64,000 bases of DNA, taken from NCBI RefSeq assembly GCF_019038435.1, contig NZ_JAGPOX010000012.1, positions 1-64,000 on the forward strand, written 5' to 3'. Origin of the DNA: Nocardia alni. GTDB lineage: Bacteria > Actinomycetota > Actinomycetes > Mycobacteriales > Mycobacteriaceae. This document shows positions 35,881-44,442 of the stretch, piece after piece. Positions within the stretch are counted from its first letter, which is position 1, and each line of letters starts with the position of its first letter. The notes under the pieces were generated by a model. It searched no databases. It worked only from the letters and a program-made list of their open reading frames with translations, and had not been told where the DNA came from. Made by a program: the position numbers and the translations under genes.

Positions 35881-36921
35881 CTAGTGATCTGCCTGATCGC
35901 GCGCTCGGAGGTCGCCGATCGCGGGAGCCCACACTTGTGCATGACGAGCGCGTTCCGTGGCGGTCAGCGGACGAACCACCAGTGTTCGGGCGTCCAGGTC
36001 GCAGACGACCGAACCGTCGCCGTGCTCTCGCACCGCACGCCAGGCCCGGAAGCCGTCGAGGATGGCGCGCTCCCATTCCATTTCGGTGCACAGGCCGACT
36101 TCGAGATTCGCTGTCATCCGACGGCACAGGCGCAGGATTTCACTGTCGACCAGTGACGCACTGGTGAAATAGCTGGCGCGTCCGGCCGCTTCGAAGATGA
36201 AGGCGGACAGGCCTTCCTCGATCGCTATCGCGCGCCCGCCGTCTTCGACGTTGTCGACCAGCGGACTGGCTTTCCTTTTACGCTTCAGCAGTGCCCGCAT
36301 CACCGGGCTCCACCCCAGGATGGCGAGGTAGGCGAGGTGGAACACGTCGTGGTAGCGGTAACCATCTTCGCGGTAAGCGTTGTCACCCAAGGGATCTCCA
36401 CACGGTCGGCCGTCATGAACCGGCAATACCCGCGGCGGTAGTCCGTCGGTGTCGGTATCACTGTGGGGAAAGGGGGCGATGTGGACTTCCAGACGCCGCG
36501 GCAGGCGCTGGGAGTCCGGAACATCGGCGCCGTCGAACAATCGTGCCGGACCGATCCGGTGTGTAGGCGAAGAGGGTACCGCAGCGGGTAACGAACTCGA
36601 GATCGCCGAGGGCTGGCTGGTGTGGCGTGGCCAGCGCGCGGCGATTTTCGAAAGGTTCGCACGTGCCACCTCGTCCAAGCCCACTCCCAGCCAGGTGGCG
36701 GTATCGGCGATATACCACAGGATATCGCCTAGGTCTTCGACCACGAGTGCGTGACGATCGAGATGGACGGGGCCGTCACGGACCAACTTCTTCTGATTGG
36801 TCTGCAAGGTCCCTACCTCGCCGCCCAGTCCCAGCAGAGCGATCGTCAGCGCACGGCCCTGGTCACCCTCCCGCTGCTGGTCGTAAGCCCATGCCTCGGT
36901 CTGGTAGTCGTCGAAATCCAT
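35881..36921 (-). CDS. MazG-type NTP pyrophosphohydrolase with C-terminal HDVFH domain (copy 2)
   Basis: 346 residues, paralogous to copy 1. The MazG part has LLGLGGEVGTLQTNQKK and VVEDLGDILWYIADTATWLG. The C-terminal domain repeats YRYHDVFHLAYLAILGWSP, EDGGRAIAIEEG and EWERAIL. A linker of about 60 residues between the domains is longer than in copy 1. The start at ATG 36921 follows AAAGGGG; an ATG six codons upstream lacks a site. It is convergent with the hypermodification gene, with three bases between stops, which supports a shared function in nucleotide-pool control. Confidence 0.76.
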   Translation of the reverse strand: MDFDDYQTEAWAYDQQREGDQGRALTIALLGLGGEVGTLQTNQKKLVRDGPVHLDRHALVVEDLGDILWYIADTATWLGVGLDEVARANLSKIAARWPRHTSQPSAISSSLPAAVPSSPTHRIGPARLFDGADVPDSQRLPRRLEVHIAPFPHSDTDTDGLPPRVLPVHDGRPCGDPLGDNAYREDGYRYHDVFHLAYLAILGWSPVMRALLKRKRKASPLVDNVEDGGRAIAIEEGLSAFIFEAAGRASYFTSASLVDSEILRLCRRMTANLEVGLCTEMEWERAILDGFRAWRAVREHGDGSVVCDLDARTLVVRPLTATERARHAQVWAPAIGDLRARDQADH

Positions 36922-36989
36922 CATCCACCCCTTTTGCATGATCGATTGTCATTTCACGGTCCCACTACCTGCATCCAGGGGCAAACCGC

Positions 36990-37433
36990 ATGATTCGTGA
37001 GGTGTCGGACTCGACCTCGGACGCTCAGGCGTATGCGTGGAACTGGTTCGCGTTGCACGCCGGGCAACGTATGCAGCTGGTCAACTTCTGGCTGGTCGCA
37101 GTGACTTTCTTCGGTGCCGCCTATGTCCAGGCCCGGATCGGCCGGATGCCGGCGGTCGCCGCGGGCGTCTGTATCGCCGGCGCGGTTGCGAGCATCGGGT
37201 TCGCACTGTTGGATGCGCGTACTCGCCAGCTGGTTCAGGTCGCCGAAGCCGCGCTACTTCGGCTCGAGGATGCCCGCGCCTCCACCGAGGACAACATCAG
37301 CCCGCGACTTATCGAAGCAGCCCGCGACGCACGAGCGAGCCGACTGTTCTCCTACCGCTTCATCATTGAAGGAATGCAGCTCTCCCTCACGCTGTTCGTC
37401 ATCGCCGGCATATTGACCATCGCCGGACACTAG
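36990..37433 (+). CDS. Small membrane protein of unknown function
   Basis: 147 residues. A hydrophobic hairpin at about 25-70 (LVNFWLVAVTFFGAAYV, then AGVCIAGAVASIGFALL) is followed by an amphipathic helical region and a third helix at the C-terminus (LSLTLFVIAGILTI). The layout recalls two- or three-helix effector proteins of some defence systems, but there is no specific match. The start follows CAGGGG. It is divergent from the second MazG gene with about 70 bp between. Confidence 0.6.
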   Translation: MIREVSDSTSDAQAYAWNWFALHAGQRMQLVNFWLVAVTFFGAAYVQARIGRMPAVAAGVCIAGAVASIGFALLDARTRQLVQVAEAALLRLEDARASTEDNISPRLIEAARDARASRLFSYRFIIEGMQLSLTLFVIAGILTIAGH

Positions 37434-37701
37434 CCGTCACTGAAAGGCTCTTGACAGATCACCCTGTGGGCTGCATCTCCAGCGGATGCATACGCAACGA
37501 TGCCGTCCGGCACAACTTCGACGACTCCGCACAACTGCCAGATTTAGCGCGCTTCCGCGGTCCGGTGACTACATGCGTAGACACGACCGTCGACGTACCC
37601 AACCTGCGACCGCACGCACCGACATCGCACTGAACCGCGATTATCAACCGTCAGGTAATTCCCCCAGGTGTGGTGTAGTTCCGTCACGGATGCCACACCA
37701 T

Positions 37702-38775
37702 CTACCCCCTGATTGTGTACTTGTATGAGATCGGCTGTAGCGCAGACTCGTCGAGCACCCACGGTTGCATCACCTCACGAATACCTCCCGAAGCCTTCGG
37801 CGGAGTCTGGGCGCGATCGAGCCGGATCGAATGAACCACGACCAGCGCGTTATTCGGGTATGCCTTGAGCTGGAACTTCACCTCACCGTAGGTCAGTTGA
37901 ATCTGGTCGCCTGGCGATACGGTGCCCTTCACCTCGATACGAACTTTCTGGTCGCCCTTGGTGGCTTCCAGGTCGAACGGGTTGTTGCTACCAGTGTCGC
38001 GAACCTTGTACCCGAGCCCCTCGAAGTACTGCCGAGCCGAGGTGACAGCGTGCAACTCGACTATCTTGTTCTCGACCGAGTTCGTACCGAACCCCTGACC
38101 GCCACGCCGCGGCCGGTCACGTCCTTCCGCCGCGACTTCGACCATCGCGATCTCCGGAGGCACTTCGCCGGGAAGGTAGATGGCATTAGCGGATGCCTCG
38201 TAGATTGCCGCTAGTAGCTGGCCCATGGTGAGCACGTCAGCCCGGAGCTGTGCGTCCGAGGGAATCGCATCTCGATCGTACCGAATCGCATGGACACTGC
38301 CGAGCTTGTAGATCCTGCCGAGCCGCCCATCCGAGAGCCAGTCGATCGGAATCCGCTTGTGGAGGCCCTTCGCCGCAAGCACGTCAGCTGCCCATGCCAC
38401 GCGCTTCGAGAGGACTTTGTCAGGCAGATAGTCGAAGTCCTTGCGGACCGTGTTCCACTGCGTCGTGCCCTGAATCAAGGATAGGTACACCGACTCGCCT
38501 TTGATGTCGAACAGGTAGACCAGGTACCAACCGATCCCAGCTTTCGGACTGCTCTCCGGATCAAAGATCCGGGTCCACGGGACCTCAGCTGCTCCCCCTT
38601 TGCCGTTGCTGCCCTTCGCAATCCAGGTCGGGAAGGTGGCCAGTTCGTGCTGCAACCACTGTGGAATATTCACCTCCACAAGCTCTCGGCGCCGGACCAT
38701 AGCTACATCGGCGCTGCGTGACGTCCAGGCCTTCTGCAGGGTCAACACTTCGGTCAGCATGTCAGCGAGCTCCAT
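37702..38775 (-). CDS. DUF3578 (MrcB_N) - DUF3883 protein, candidate restriction nuclease
   Basis: 357 residues. The N-terminal half resembles the MrcB N-terminal domain (WIAKGSNGKGGAAEVPWTRIF, then GWYLVYLFD and YLSLIQGTTQW), a module that reads modified DNA in McrBC-type and related enzymes. The C-terminal half is DUF3883-like with a PD-(D/E)xK pattern: RDTGSNNPFDLEA, then RIEVKGT. No motor domain is present. A modification-dependent single-chain nuclease is a reasonable inference given the hypermodification genes alongside. The start is uncertain between 38775 and upstream codons. Confidence 0.62.
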   Translation of the reverse strand: MELADMLTEVLTLQKAWTSRSADVAMVRRRELVEVNIPQWLQHELATFPTWIAKGSNGKGGAAEVPWTRIFDPESSPKAGIGWYLVYLFDIKGESVYLSLIQGTTQWNTVRKDFDYLPDKVLSKRVAWAADVLAAKGLHKRIPIDWLSDGRLGRIYKLGSVHAIRYDRDAIPSDAQLRADVLTMGQLLAAIYEASANAIYLPGEVPPEIAMVEVAAEGRDRPRRGGQGFGTNSVENKIVELHAVTSARQYFEGLGYKVRDTGSNNPFDLEATKGDQKVRIEVKGTVSPGDQIQLTYGEVKFQLKAYPNNALVVVHSIRLDRAQTPPKASGGIREVMQPWVLDESALQPISYKYTIRG

Positions 38776-38898
38776 CAGCAAGACGCTACGCGCGACCACC
38801 GACAAGCTTCCGATCCCTCGAAGTGGTGGCGACAGTGCTGGACCGTCGGGGTGGGGGCCAAATCGCAAGTACCGATGACCGCCCGAGCGACGACGAAT

Positions 38899-41800
38899 TC
38901 AGCGCGTAAATATGGCAATGGCCTCTTTCAACTCATAGACGCGGAACTCCTCGATGCTGTCCGTTTCGCCCATGGCGGCCCGGCATCTGGTGATCCATTC
39001 CAGTGCACGGGCCTGTTCGGTTTCTAGTCCGATGTCGTGGGCGAGTTCGAGCGCCTCGGTGAATGTGCCGAGCGCGGTACGTGCCTGGCCGGTTTCCAGC
39101 AACAATGTCCCGATATCGATCAGGACCTCGGTCGCGGCCGGCCGATTGCCGAGCAGATCGAACAGGGCCAGCGCCTGCCGGTGCAGGTCGATCGCCTCAG
39201 GGTACCGGCCGGTCCGTGTGCGGACAATGCCCAGATTGTTCAACGCACTGGCCTCGCCCACCCGATTACCCAACTGCCGGAACAACACCAACGCCTGACG
39301 ATGCAGATCCACCGCCTCCCCGTACAGACCGGTTCGCGTGCGAACAATGCCCAGATTGTTCAACGCATTGGCCTCACCCGCCCGGTTGCCGAGCTGGCGA
39401 TACAACGCCAGCGCCTGCCCGTGCAGGTCCACCGCCTCCCCGTGCGAACTCGTCCGCGTCCGCACGATACCCAAATTGTTCAGAGCGTTCGCCTCACCTA
39501 GCAGATTGCCCAGTTCGCGATACAGAACCAGGGCCTGTTGCAGCAGATCCATCGCCTGGACAGACATACCGGTCCTGGTCCGCACGATGCCCAAATTATT
39601 CAGCGCGTTCGCTTGCCCCAGCTGATTTCCCTGCATCTGATACAGCTCGAATGCCCGCCGGTGCAGTTCGGCGGCCTCGGTGTAATCCCCGGTTTCCTCG
39701 TGCACATTGCCGAGACTGTTGAGGGCATTGGCCTCACCCAGCGGATCGTCGAGTTCGCGATACCGCGCCAGCGCCCGTCGGTGCAGTTCCGCGGCGCCAG
39801 CATAATCCCCGGTGCCCTCGTGCACATTGCCCAGACTGTTCAGCACGTTCGCCTCACCGAGCCGATCACCGAGGTCGAGATACAGCGTGAGGGCCGAGCC
39901 GAGCCGATCCATGGCCCCCTCGTAATCCCCCGCCCGCCAATGCACAGCACCCAGATCATTGAGCGCACCGGCCTGGCCGAACCGGTCATCGAGACCACGA
40001 GCCGCGACGATGGCGCGTTGGTGCAGCCGGAACGCCAGCGTCCACGGCCCGTCGCGATCCAGCAGCCCCGCCAGCACACCGGTCAGCGCGACGATCCGCG
40101 CCGGCTGACGGTTCGCCGCATGGTCCAGGCAGGCCAGCAGGTTGTCGCGCTCGAGGCGCATCCATTCCAGCGCCTGGATCTCGTTGTCGAATGTCCGTGA
40201 ACCAGTGGAGATTTCGCTGTCCGGACGTGTGCAGCGGGCCAGCCACCGGTCCGCCGCAGCCGCAGTGTGCTCGTAGTAGTCCAACAGCTGAGCCTCGGCC
40301 TGTTCGGAGCCCAGCTCGGCATCGGCCAGCGTCCGGGCGTACTCGCGCAGCAGATCGTGTAGGCGATAGCGCCCTACGGCGGGCTCATCCAGCAGGTGGT
40401 CGGTGTACAGGGATTCCAGATCCCAGCGCGCGGTCGCGACGTCGAGACCGGTCAGCGCGGCTGCGGCGTGGGCGTCGATGTCAGATCCTGGGTACAGACC
40501 CAGCTTGCGGAACAGCAGCTGATGCGCTGGCGGCAGGTCCCGATACAAGAGATCGCTTGCCGCGCGCACAACCCGGGTCCCGGCGTCGAGCTCGCCGAGC
40601 CGGTTGGTCGCGGCCCCGAATCCATCGACCAGTTCCGCGATCTTCCTCCAGCGTGGATGACGCGCCAGACGTCCGGCCAGCAGCGTGATCGCCAACGGCA
40701 GATAGCCGCACATCTGCACGATCCGCGCCACGGCCTCCCGATCCTCGGCGTCGACCGCGACGCGATGCGCCAAGGTGGTGAACAGCTCGGCGGCCGGCTC
40801 TGGTTCTAGGATGTCCAACGCCATTACCAGCGCACAGTCGGGGATGATCAGCCGACGACGACTGGTGACCAGCACCAAGCACTCTGCGGTGCCGGGCAGC
40901 AGTGGCTCGATCTGCTCGGCGTCGCGGGCATCGTCCAGCACCAGCAGCACCCGTTTGCCGCTGAGCCGATCGCGCCACAGATCGCGGCGGCCCTCCAAGG
41001 TATCCGGAAGGTAATGGATATCGACGCCGAGGCCGATCAGCAGGCCCGCGAGCACATCCGTCGAGTCGGCGACCGCGCGGCCCGGAGTGTGCGCGTGCAG
41101 CTCGACGAAATACCGGCCGTCGAGAAAGCGGTCGGACAGCAGGTGCGCGGCGTGGGTCGCCAGCGCGGTTTTACCGACCCCGGGCATGCCGTCGATGGTG
41201 TAGATCGACGCCCCGGCATCGGCCGCGGCCAGAATGCGCCGTAGTTCGACGTCCCGACCGAGGAAGGTGCGGATATCCCGCCGCAGTGCGGTCGTGACCG
41301 CGGGCCGCAGCGGCGCCTCGGTCTCGGGTGCGGGTTCCGGCGCGACGGGCGATTCCAGCAGCACCCGGCGGCGGGTTTCCAGCCAGGCCGGCATATCCTC
41401 CCGCACCACATCGCAACACCACAGGTACACCTCCAACCGGTTGTCGCTCTCCCCGGCGATCCGGCTGCCCTCGAGGCGCCTGCCCTTTTCCATATCCTCG
41501 ATGAGATTTTTCGACAGATCGACGAATCGCCGGGCCGCACCGTTGCTCTGGGCGGACGCCTTTTGCTCCAGCCGACGAATGGACAGTCCGGCCGCATCCC
41601 GCATTTTCCGTAGCGCCGCGCCGAATTCGGTCGGGGTCGTCATCGCCGCGAGATCCTCACGGGTAACCTCCCGATTCGAGCCTTTGATCACCTGCCGACC
41701 CCACCGACTCCGCCCCTCTGTTTGCGAGGTAGCAGCAGCTGCCGAATCCGCAATGGTCTTCTCGGGTTCCACCGTGCCCTCTGCTGTGCCAGCCTCCGTC

Positions 41801-41943
41801 GCGCGATCATTCAGGGCAGACTTCAGGCGATCCAAACCAGCCTCAACATCGAAGCCGTAGCCGAGGTGCTGACTGTCGGCCAGATATCCGTCGAGCTCCC
41901 GGAAGAGCCGCCGCTCGTCGGGTCCGTTGTTGTCGGACGTCAT
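38899..41943 (-). CDS. NB-ARC/TPR STAND regulator with N-terminal helix-turn-helix
   Basis: 1014 residues. Residues about 100-170 hold an XRE-like helix-turn-helix (LRKMRDAAGLSIRRLEQKA). An NB-ARC ATPase follows with P-loop GMPGVGKTAL near 255, Walker B LLVLDDA near 335 and LVTSRRRL sensor. The C-terminal third is a run of 40-residue TPR-type repeats (ALNNLGIVRTRTG..EAVDLH). STAND proteins of this build switch on by ligand binding to the repeats, and act as transcription regulators or immune sensors. The ATG overlaps the stop of an ECF sigma factor gene, which makes co-expression likely. Confidence 0.85.
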   Translation of the reverse strand: MTSDNNGPDERRLFRELDGYLADSQHLGYGFDVEAGLDRLKSALNDRATEAGTAEGTVEPEKTIADSAAAATSQTEGRSRWGRQVIKGSNREVTREDLAAMTTPTEFGAALRKMRDAAGLSIRRLEQKASAQSNGAARRFVDLSKNLIEDMEKGRRLEGSRIAGESDNRLEVYLWCCDVVREDMPAWLETRRRVLLESPVAPEPAPETEAPLRPAVTTALRRDIRTFLGRDVELRRILAAADAGASIYTIDGMPGVGKTALATHAAHLLSDRFLDGRYFVELHAHTPGRAVADSTDVLAGLLIGLGVDIHYLPDTLEGRRDLWRDRLSGKRVLLVLDDARDAEQIEPLLPGTAECLVLVTSRRRLIIPDCALVMALDILEPEPAAELFTTLAHRVAVDAEDREAVARIVQMCGYLPLAITLLAGRLARHPRWRKIAELVDGFGAATNRLGELDAGTRVVRAASDLLYRDLPPAHQLLFRKLGLYPGSDIDAHAAAALTGLDVATARWDLESLYTDHLLDEPAVGRYRLHDLLREYARTLADAELGSEQAEAQLLDYYEHTAAAADRWLARCTRPDSEISTGSRTFDNEIQALEWMRLERDNLLACLDHAANRQPARIVALTGVLAGLLDRDGPWTLAFRLHQRAIVAARGLDDRFGQAGALNDLGAVHWRAGDYEGAMDRLGSALTLYLDLGDRLGEANVLNSLGNVHEGTGDYAGAAELHRRALARYRELDDPLGEANALNSLGNVHEETGDYTEAAELHRRAFELYQMQGNQLGQANALNNLGIVRTRTGMSVQAMDLLQQALVLYRELGNLLGEANALNNLGIVRTRTSSHGEAVDLHGQALALYRQLGNRAGEANALNNLGIVRTRTGLYGEAVDLHRQALVLFRQLGNRVGEASALNNLGIVRTRTGRYPEAIDLHRQALALFDLLGNRPAATEVLIDIGTLLLETGQARTALGTFTEALELAHDIGLETEQARALEWITRCRAAMGETDSIEEFRVYELKEAIAIFTR
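39190..39990 (-). repeat. 120-bp tandem repeat array encoding TPR units
   Basis: Within the NB-ARC gene, variants of CCCAGATTGTTCAACGC recur every 120 bp near 39230, 39350, 39470, 39590, 39710, 39830 and 39950. The copies at 39230-39590 are the most alike, suggesting recent internal duplication. Confidence 0.75.
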
Positions 41944-42518
41944 GCGTCGGCACCTCCTTTATGCCCTATATCGTGTGCTTCTCTTATCTTCCTCTTGGCG
42001 TGCGACCTGTGGGTACACACCGCGTTGGAGGTCGTGTTCAGCGTCTTGGCTATATCGGCCGGGGTCATATCCAGCTCCCAGGTCATGAACGCCACCCGGT
42101 ACTCGGTTCCAGTGAGATCGCGGGTCAGCACGTCCCAAAGCTGTTTGAGCTGAGGGTCTTCGGTGATCCGATCGGATCGTTCGACAGCGTGAGGGAACTC
42201 GGACAGCACGCTGGTCGGCCGATCGAGCTCGGCGAGTTCGCCGCAGAGGATCTCGCGGGATCGATGGGCGCGCCGGTAACAGTCGATCACGCGACGCTTG
42301 GTCATGGTAGTGATCAGTCGGCCCTGCCGATCGGCGGAGTGGTTCCGAAAGTGCGTGTCGTACTGTTCGCAGACCGCCACAAATACTTGCTGGACAACAT
42401 CGTTCGCTTCATTGGCGTCGCCGCGCAGGCCCAGGAACGCCAGACGGTAGACCGCCGGCGCGTATTGTCTGTACAAGGCTTCGATGTGCGCCGTCAGCAG
42501 GCGGTCCCCGTTGGTCAC
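41940..42518 (-). CDS. ECF-type RNA polymerase sigma factor
   Basis: 192 residues. Region 2 is YRLAFLGLRGDANEANDVVQQVFVAVC with RLITTMTKRRVIDCYRRA. Region 4 is MTPADIAKTLNTTSNAVCTHRSHAKRKI, the recognition helix. The GTG at 42518 overlaps the stop of the small membrane protein (GTGA); an upstream GTG at 42551 is less likely. The stop overlaps the NB-ARC ATG. No anti-sigma factor with a zinc motif is adjacent, so the membrane peptide or the NB-ARC protein may be the controller. Confidence 0.82.
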   Translation of the reverse strand: MTNGDRLLTAHIEALYRQYAPAVYRLAFLGLRGDANEANDVVQQVFVAVCEQYDTHFRNHSADRQGRLITTMTKRRVIDCYRRAHRSREILCGELAELDRPTSVLSEFPHAVERSDRITEDPQLKQLWDVLTRDLTGTEYRVAFMTWELDMTPADIAKTLNTTSNAVCTHRSHAKRKIREAHDIGHKGGADA

Positions 42519-42826
42519 CGAGACGACCTCGCTCGCCGGGATCGAGCGCACACCGATGTGGCCGGTTCCGGGGCGATCTCGACGGTGTAGCTGGACACCG
42601 AACCCCCTCGCCTCGTGTCTATGATCCGAACGACCGTGCCGGGCTTAGATTCTCGCAGGATCATGCGAGTTATGAAGTGCTGTTGGCAATCACGCACCCG
42701 CATCAAAACCAGATACATGAATCCCGGGAGCAAAAGCACCACAGCAGCAGCCCACGTCCCCGGGCCAGCCGCACGGGACTGCACGAACTCCACCACCTGT
42801 ACTGCTGTCACACCTGGTTCTCGCAC
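42515..42826 (-). CDS. Small single-helix membrane protein upstream of the sigma factor
   Basis: 103 residues with one clear membrane helix (TWAAAVVLLLPGFMYLVLM, about 24-42) and a basic cytoplasmic or external tail ending SRRARSSR. There is no known domain. GTGA overlap with the sigma gene makes it the first gene of a three-gene unit. It could be an anchor or anti-sigma-like partner; no sequence signature supports a choice. A GTG at 42811 is an alternative start. Confidence 0.55.
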   Translation of the reverse strand: MREPGVTAVQVVEFVQSRAAGPGTWAAAVVLLLPGFMYLVLMRVRDCQQHFITRMILRESKPGTVVRIIDTRRGGSVSSYTVEIAPEPATSVCARSRRARSSR

Positions 42827-42882
42827 GCATAACAGAAACCTTGAGAAGCCCAGTTCAGCCGCAAGAAAGGCGGCATCAACAG

Positions 42883-43071
42883 ATGCAGTTCACGATCGTT
42901 CCGAGGGATGTCGCTTCCGCACCACCTGCCGAATCCACAGATGTTGCCTCGCTGTTGTCAACGGCCCGTATACGACTGCGTTCGAGCGCGGTTCGTGGTG
43001 AGATTGGTTGGCGACTGGAGTACTGCAACAGCTGTCGGGGGCCGCGGCGTTGCGCCTGGCGGTGCCGTTGA
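42883..43071 (+). CDS. Possible 62-residue Cys-containing peptide gene
   Basis: ATG preceded by AAAGGCGG eight bases upstream. The peptide is basic at the C-terminus with four Cys in YCNSCRGPRRCAWRCR (C-x2-C-x4-C-x3-C), which could bind zinc. It lies alone in the 323-bp gap between the sigma-factor unit and the nucleoside operon. The codon pattern is not decisive, and it may be chance. Confidence 0.28.
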   Translation: MQFTIVPRDVASAPPAESTDVASLLSTARIRLRSSAVRGEIGWRLEYCNSCRGPRRCAWRCR

Positions 43072-43149
43072 TGTGACCGGCGGATCCCGGAGACTCGCTG
43101 CGATTTTCGTCTGGATTGGCGCATTCCGGGCGAGTGGCCTGCGGCGGAA

Positions 43150-44442
43150 TCATGCGGGCCCGACTCTGCTAGAGCCTAGCGCGATGTGATGGAGGCCGGC
43201 ATCGCGTAGTTCGTTCGGATCCAAGAAGTTCCGGGTGTCGAACACGATGCGTCCGGTCATTGCGGTCGCGATTCGACGCCAGTCGAGTCGTCGGTATTCA
43301 TCCCAGTCGGTGAGCAGAAGCAGCGCGTGTGCCCCGTGCGCGACGTCGTATGGATCAGGGGTGCTGTTGATTCTGTCGGCACTGGTTTCGACTGTTGGGT
43401 CACAGGCTGTGATGCGGGCACCATGGCGAGCCAGCGCCTGGGCGATGTCGATCGCCGGTGAGTGACGGTGGTCGTTGGTACCAACTTTGAACGTAAGACC
43501 GAGGATCCCGATGCGTAGGGGGTTTTGTTCACCGAGTTCGGAAAGAACTCTAGAGATAATGTGCTGCTGCCGAGCGATGTTGGCCTCGATAGCAGCGTCG
43601 ACGACTGGCAGAGCGATACCCACTGTCCGGGCTTGATGGGCCAGTGCGGTGGTGTCTTTCGGTAGGCATGGGCCTCCCCAGCCAGGGCCTGGTCGCAGAT
43701 AGTCACTCCCGATGCGCGGGTCGGCGCCGAGGATGTGCGTGATGTCGGTGATATCGGCGGCCAGCGTGTCACAGAGGGTGGCGATGTCGTTGACGAACGA
43801 CAGTTTGGTGGCCAGAAACGCGTTGGCGGCGTACTTGGCGAGCTCGGCGGAGGCGGGGTCGGTGAAGATGACCTCGGTCCGTAGTGCTTCGTATAGGTTC
43901 GCGACGGATTTGGCCGCTGCCGGGTCGTGGCTGCCGATGACGATTCGAGCGGGGTGGAGAAAGTCGTAGACGGTGTGGCCCTCGCGCAGAAATTCTGGGT
44001 TGGAGACGACTGCGATATCTCCACACTCGATTTCCTTGGCGATGCGTGCGCATGTTCCCACGGGGACAGTCGATTTGATGATGACCACCGTGCCAGGGCG
44101 AGTGTGGTGCTTGATGCGGTCAACCGCATCGTCGATCGTCGTGAGGTCGGCCGCCCCGTCGGGCTGAGACGGGGTCGGCAGGCACACGATGACGGTATTC
44201 GCACAGGTCAAAGCAGAGCCGATGTCGGTGTCGAAGCGCAGCGTTTCTGCTGCCAGACTATGTCGAAGGAGGCCGGGGAGGTCCGGCTCGGCGAGTGAGG
44301 TGTGACCGGTACGCAGCGAATCGACCAGGGCACGATCGTGATCGATGCATGTCACGGTGTGGCCGAGCGAGGACAGGCAGGCACCGGTGGTGAGGCCGAC
44401 GTAGCCGGCGCCGAGTACAGCGATGTGGCCGGCGATGCTCAA
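43150..44442 (-). CDS. UDP-glucose/GDP-mannose 6-dehydrogenase family protein
   Basis: 430 residues. NAD site GAGYVGLTTG, the central block AELAKYAANAFLATKLSFVNDIA and the catalytic Cys in GWGGPCLPKDT are all intact, as is the C-terminal ILGLTFKVGTNDHRHSPA. The usual reaction is two-step oxidation of UDP-glucose to UDP-glucuronate. It is the last gene of the ten-gene operon and its ATG overlaps the stop of the kinase before it. UDP-glucuronate would suit a glycosyltransferase in the same operon, as in cytosylglucuronate antibiotics. Confidence 0.87.
   Translation of the reverse strand: MSIAGHIAVLGAGYVGLTTGACLSSLGHTVTCIDHDRALVDSLRTGHTSLAEPDLPGLLRHSLAAETLRFDTDIGSALTCANTVIVCLPTPSQPDGAADLTTIDDAVDRIKHHTRPGTVVIIKSTVPVGTCARIAKEIECGDIAVVSNPEFLREGHTVYDFLHPARIVIGSHDPAAAKSVANLYEALRTEVIFTDPASAELAKYAANAFLATKLSFVNDIATLCDTLAADITDITHILGADPRIGSDYLRPGPGWGGPCLPKDTTALAHQARTVGIALPVVDAAIEANIARQQHIISRVLSELGEQNPLRIGILGLTFKVGTNDHRHSPAIDIAQALARHGARITACDPTVETSADRINSTPDPYDVAHGAHALLLLTDWDEYRRLDWRRIATAMTGRIVFDTRNFLDPNELRDAGLHHIALGSSRVGPA

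Noticed and set aside
32775..36921. Interpretation as a prophage
   Set aside because: No capsid, tail, terminase or lysis genes are present in or around the region, so phage-like enzymes here more likely belong to an island.
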